A stretch of 25,366 bases of DNA from assembly GCA_964622775.1 (NCBI GenBank), contig CAZUSO010000043.1, positions 1-25,366 on the forward strand. The letters run 5' to 3'. Each line of letters begins with the position of its first letter. The stretch's first letter is position 1. The notes beneath the pieces are model-generated. The model was not told the DNA's origin, did not search any database, and saw only the letters and a list, made by a program, of their open reading frames with translations. Below are positions 24,164 through 25,366 of the stretch, piece by piece. A program made the position numbers and the translations under genes. This DNA comes from CAZUSO01 sp964622775. Lineage in GTDB: Bacteria; Bacteroidota; Bacteroidia; Chitinophagales; Chitinophagaceae.

Positions 24164-24178
24164 TAAATACATTCATCA

Positions 24179-24538
24179 ATGCCTGCTTTAAGTATAAAAA
24201 GGGTTTATGAACCCGGGGATAGTAAAGACGGATATCGTATTCTGGTAGATCGGTTATGGCCACGTGGATTAAAAAAGGAGACTGCGGGTATTGATGAATG
24301 GTTTAAGGAAGTAGCGCCCTCCACCGCCCTGCGAAAATGGTTCGGCCATGATCCGGAAAAATGGCCGGAATTTAAAGCGAAATATCTTGCAGAATTAAAG
24401 GAGAATCCCGCATGGAAAGATTTGCTCGACAGTGCCCGGTCACACCAAACCGTAACCCTGGTTTATGGCGCTAAAGATGAAGAACACAACCAGGCTGTTG
24501 TTTTGCTGGAACACCTGCAATATGTGCTCAAAAAATAA
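24179..24538 (+). CDS. DUF488 family protein
   Basis: 119 residues. It carries the DUF488 hallmarks YRILVDRLWPRG (19-30), AGIDEWFKEVAPS, LRKWFGHDPEKWPEF and TLVYGAKDEEHNQAVVL. The family is small and cytoplasmic and has no established biochemical role; members often lie near heme, nitrite or hemerythrin genes. Length is usual. It precedes the hemerythrin gene by 6 bp, so the two are almost certainly co-transcribed. A dyad just upstream may allow separate control from ric. Confidence 0.9.
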   Translation: MPALSIKRVYEPGDSKDGYRILVDRLWPRGLKKETAGIDEWFKEVAPSTALRKWFGHDPEKWPEFKAKYLAELKENPAWKDLLDSARSHQTVTLVYGAKDEEHNQAVVLLEHLQYVLKK

Positions 24539-24544
24539 AGAGAT

Positions 24545-25021
24545 ATGCCTATAAAAAGAAATGAAAATATAGCGCCTTTGTCGCGGGAGCATCACGGCGC
24601 ACTATTGTTCAGCTGGAAAATCAGGCAGGGACTGAAGGCCGGCATATCCGCCGGACGCATTGTGCGGTTTATAAACTGGTTCTGGCGGCAGCACCTGCAC
24701 CCGCATCATCTCAAAGAGGAAAAGTATATTTTCCAACCCACCGGCGATCCTCTGGTGCAGAGGGCACTTTCAGAACATCGCCAGATTCAGGAGGATATGG
24801 AGGCGCTGGCCGGTGCAGCAGACGTGAGGGAAGACATGTTTCATGCTATTGCCAACTTAGTGGAACGGCACGTACGTTTTGAAGAACGGGTGTTGTTTCC
24901 TCATCTGGAAAAAATAATTCCTGATGATGAATTAATAAGGATCGGTGCAGCGCTTCATGAAGAAGAAAATGATATTAACGATAATTATCCCGATGAATTT
25001 TGGGTAAAACAGAAAAAATGA
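24545..25021 (+). CDS. Hemerythrin-like (HHE) domain protein
   Basis: 158 residues forming a predicted four-helix HHE bundle with non-haem di-iron ligand candidates H16/H17 (SREHHGALL), H54/H55 and E58 (HPHHLKEEK), H78 (LSEHRQIQ), H109, E113 and H120 (HVRFEERVLFPH). Such proteins bind O2, NO or iron; in this context NO/O2 sensing or scavenging is the likely role. No membrane segment or extra domain is seen. Its stop overlaps the start of the next gene (ATGA at 25018-25021). Confidence 0.9.
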   Translation: MPIKRNENIAPLSREHHGALLFSWKIRQGLKAGISAGRIVRFINWFWRQHLHPHHLKEEKYIFQPTGDPLVQRALSEHRQIQEDMEALAGAADVREDMFHAIANLVERHVRFEERVLFPHLEKIIPDDELIRIGAALHEEENDINDNYPDEFWVKQKK

Positions 25022-25366
25022 ACATCGATGCACAAACTAAAATATCGGCACTCATAAAAGCGCATCAGGGCAGTATAGATGCCATTGCTTCCGTAGCCAA
25101 ACCCCTGGAAAAGCTCCGCAATCCCATACTCAGAAAGATTATGGCGGGCAGGGTTACCATTAAGGAAGCTGCCGCTATGAGCGGATGTGCCGTTGAAGCT
25201 ATTGTAAAAGCTTTGGAACCCTTAGGTTTTGTTTTTGAAGGTAATTCCGCTTCTTCGGGTGATAATAAGGAAACAGATGTTCCGGGATGGTTGCAGCAAA
25301 CTCCCGAAAAAGATATTCACTTTATGGATGTCCGGCCGGTTATTGATCATGGCAGCGATCCGCTGA
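25018..25366 (+). CDS. DUF1858-DUF2249 protein, partial (runs off the window)
   Basis: An open frame starts at ATG 25018, overlapping the hemerythrin stop, and continues off the end (116 codons visible). Residues ~30-70 (LRNPILRKIMAGRVTIKEAAAMSGCAV... with EAIVKALEPLGF) match the DUF1858 helical domain. From ~103 on, HFMDVRPVIDHGSDPL looks like the start of a DUF2249 domain, the same domain found at the head of the RIC protein here. The role is unknown; small DUF2249 proteins recur in NO-related clusters. The start choice rests on the ATGA overlap and the reading through the domain. Confidence 0.75.
   Translation, partial: MNIDAQTKISALIKAHQGSIDAIASVAKPLEKLRNPILRKIMAGRVTIKEAAAMSGCAVEAIVKALEPLGFVFEGNSASSGDNKETDVPGWLQQTPEKDIHFMDVRPVIDHGSDPL

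Noticed and set aside
1..25366. CRISPR arrays, insertion sequences, prophage
   Set aside because: No regularly spaced direct repeats, transposase or phage gene was seen on either strand.

Overview
The window reads as chromosome of a Bacteroidota bacterium, most like the Chitinophagaceae and relatives. Pointers are a gldJ-type gliding-motility lipoprotein, MurA with Asp in place of the catalytic-loop Cys, a ParC-type topoisomerase A subunit, ECF sigma/anti-sigma genes, and many exact matches to the Bacteroidota promoter -7 element TAnnTTTG (often with TTTG about 19-20 bp upstream) instead of E. coli-type -35/-10 boxes. No phage, insertion sequence, CRISPR array or rRNA was seen.

Layout: (1) 1-5632 (+) is housekeeping: acpP-fabF with a terminator, a leftward tRNA-Asn gene with its own promoter and terminator and a decayed second tRNA-Asn copy between promoter and intact gene, then a ParC/GyrA-type subunit and a bifunctional-nuclease/UVR protein. 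(2) 5799-9328 (+) holds gldJ, a frameshifted NUDIX hydrolase remnant and murA. (3) 9338-12519 (-) is a short surface-polysaccharide pair: a membrane-anchored CapD/WbpM-like nucleotide-sugar dehydratase followed by a GT4-type glycosyltransferase. (4) 12880-16601 (-) holds a small CGCCGG lipoprotein, an ECF sigma factor overlapping an unusual anti-sigma/beta-barrel protein, and lysS. (5) 17081-18661 (+) is rny, followed by a perfect 21-bp intergenic hairpin.

The accessory and most interesting part is 18778-25366 (+, running off the end). An Rrf2 regulator with three Cys (C-x6-C-x5-C) sits behind a perfect 22-bp palindrome covering its own -33 box. Downstream, after a second NsrR-like inverted repeat, is a compact respiratory and nitrosative-stress cluster: a divergent CcoN-like haem-copper oxidase subunit with a ~220-residue membrane extension; a CcoO-like cytochrome c with an added second haem-c domain (no ccoP seen); a small CPAC-containing membrane protein; a tail-anchored Ig-like membrane protein; a DUF2249-RIC/ScdA di-iron Fe-S repair protein; a DUF488 protein; a hemerythrin-domain protein; and a partial DUF1858-DUF2249 protein. 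My reading, an inference, is an NO/O2-responsive module in which the Fe-S Rrf2 regulator controls a reduced, two-subunit haem-copper reductase together with di-iron proteins that repair or buffer NO damage. The active-site motifs look more like a cbb3-type oxygen reductase than NorB, but the gene context is that of NO metabolism, so the true substrate is open.
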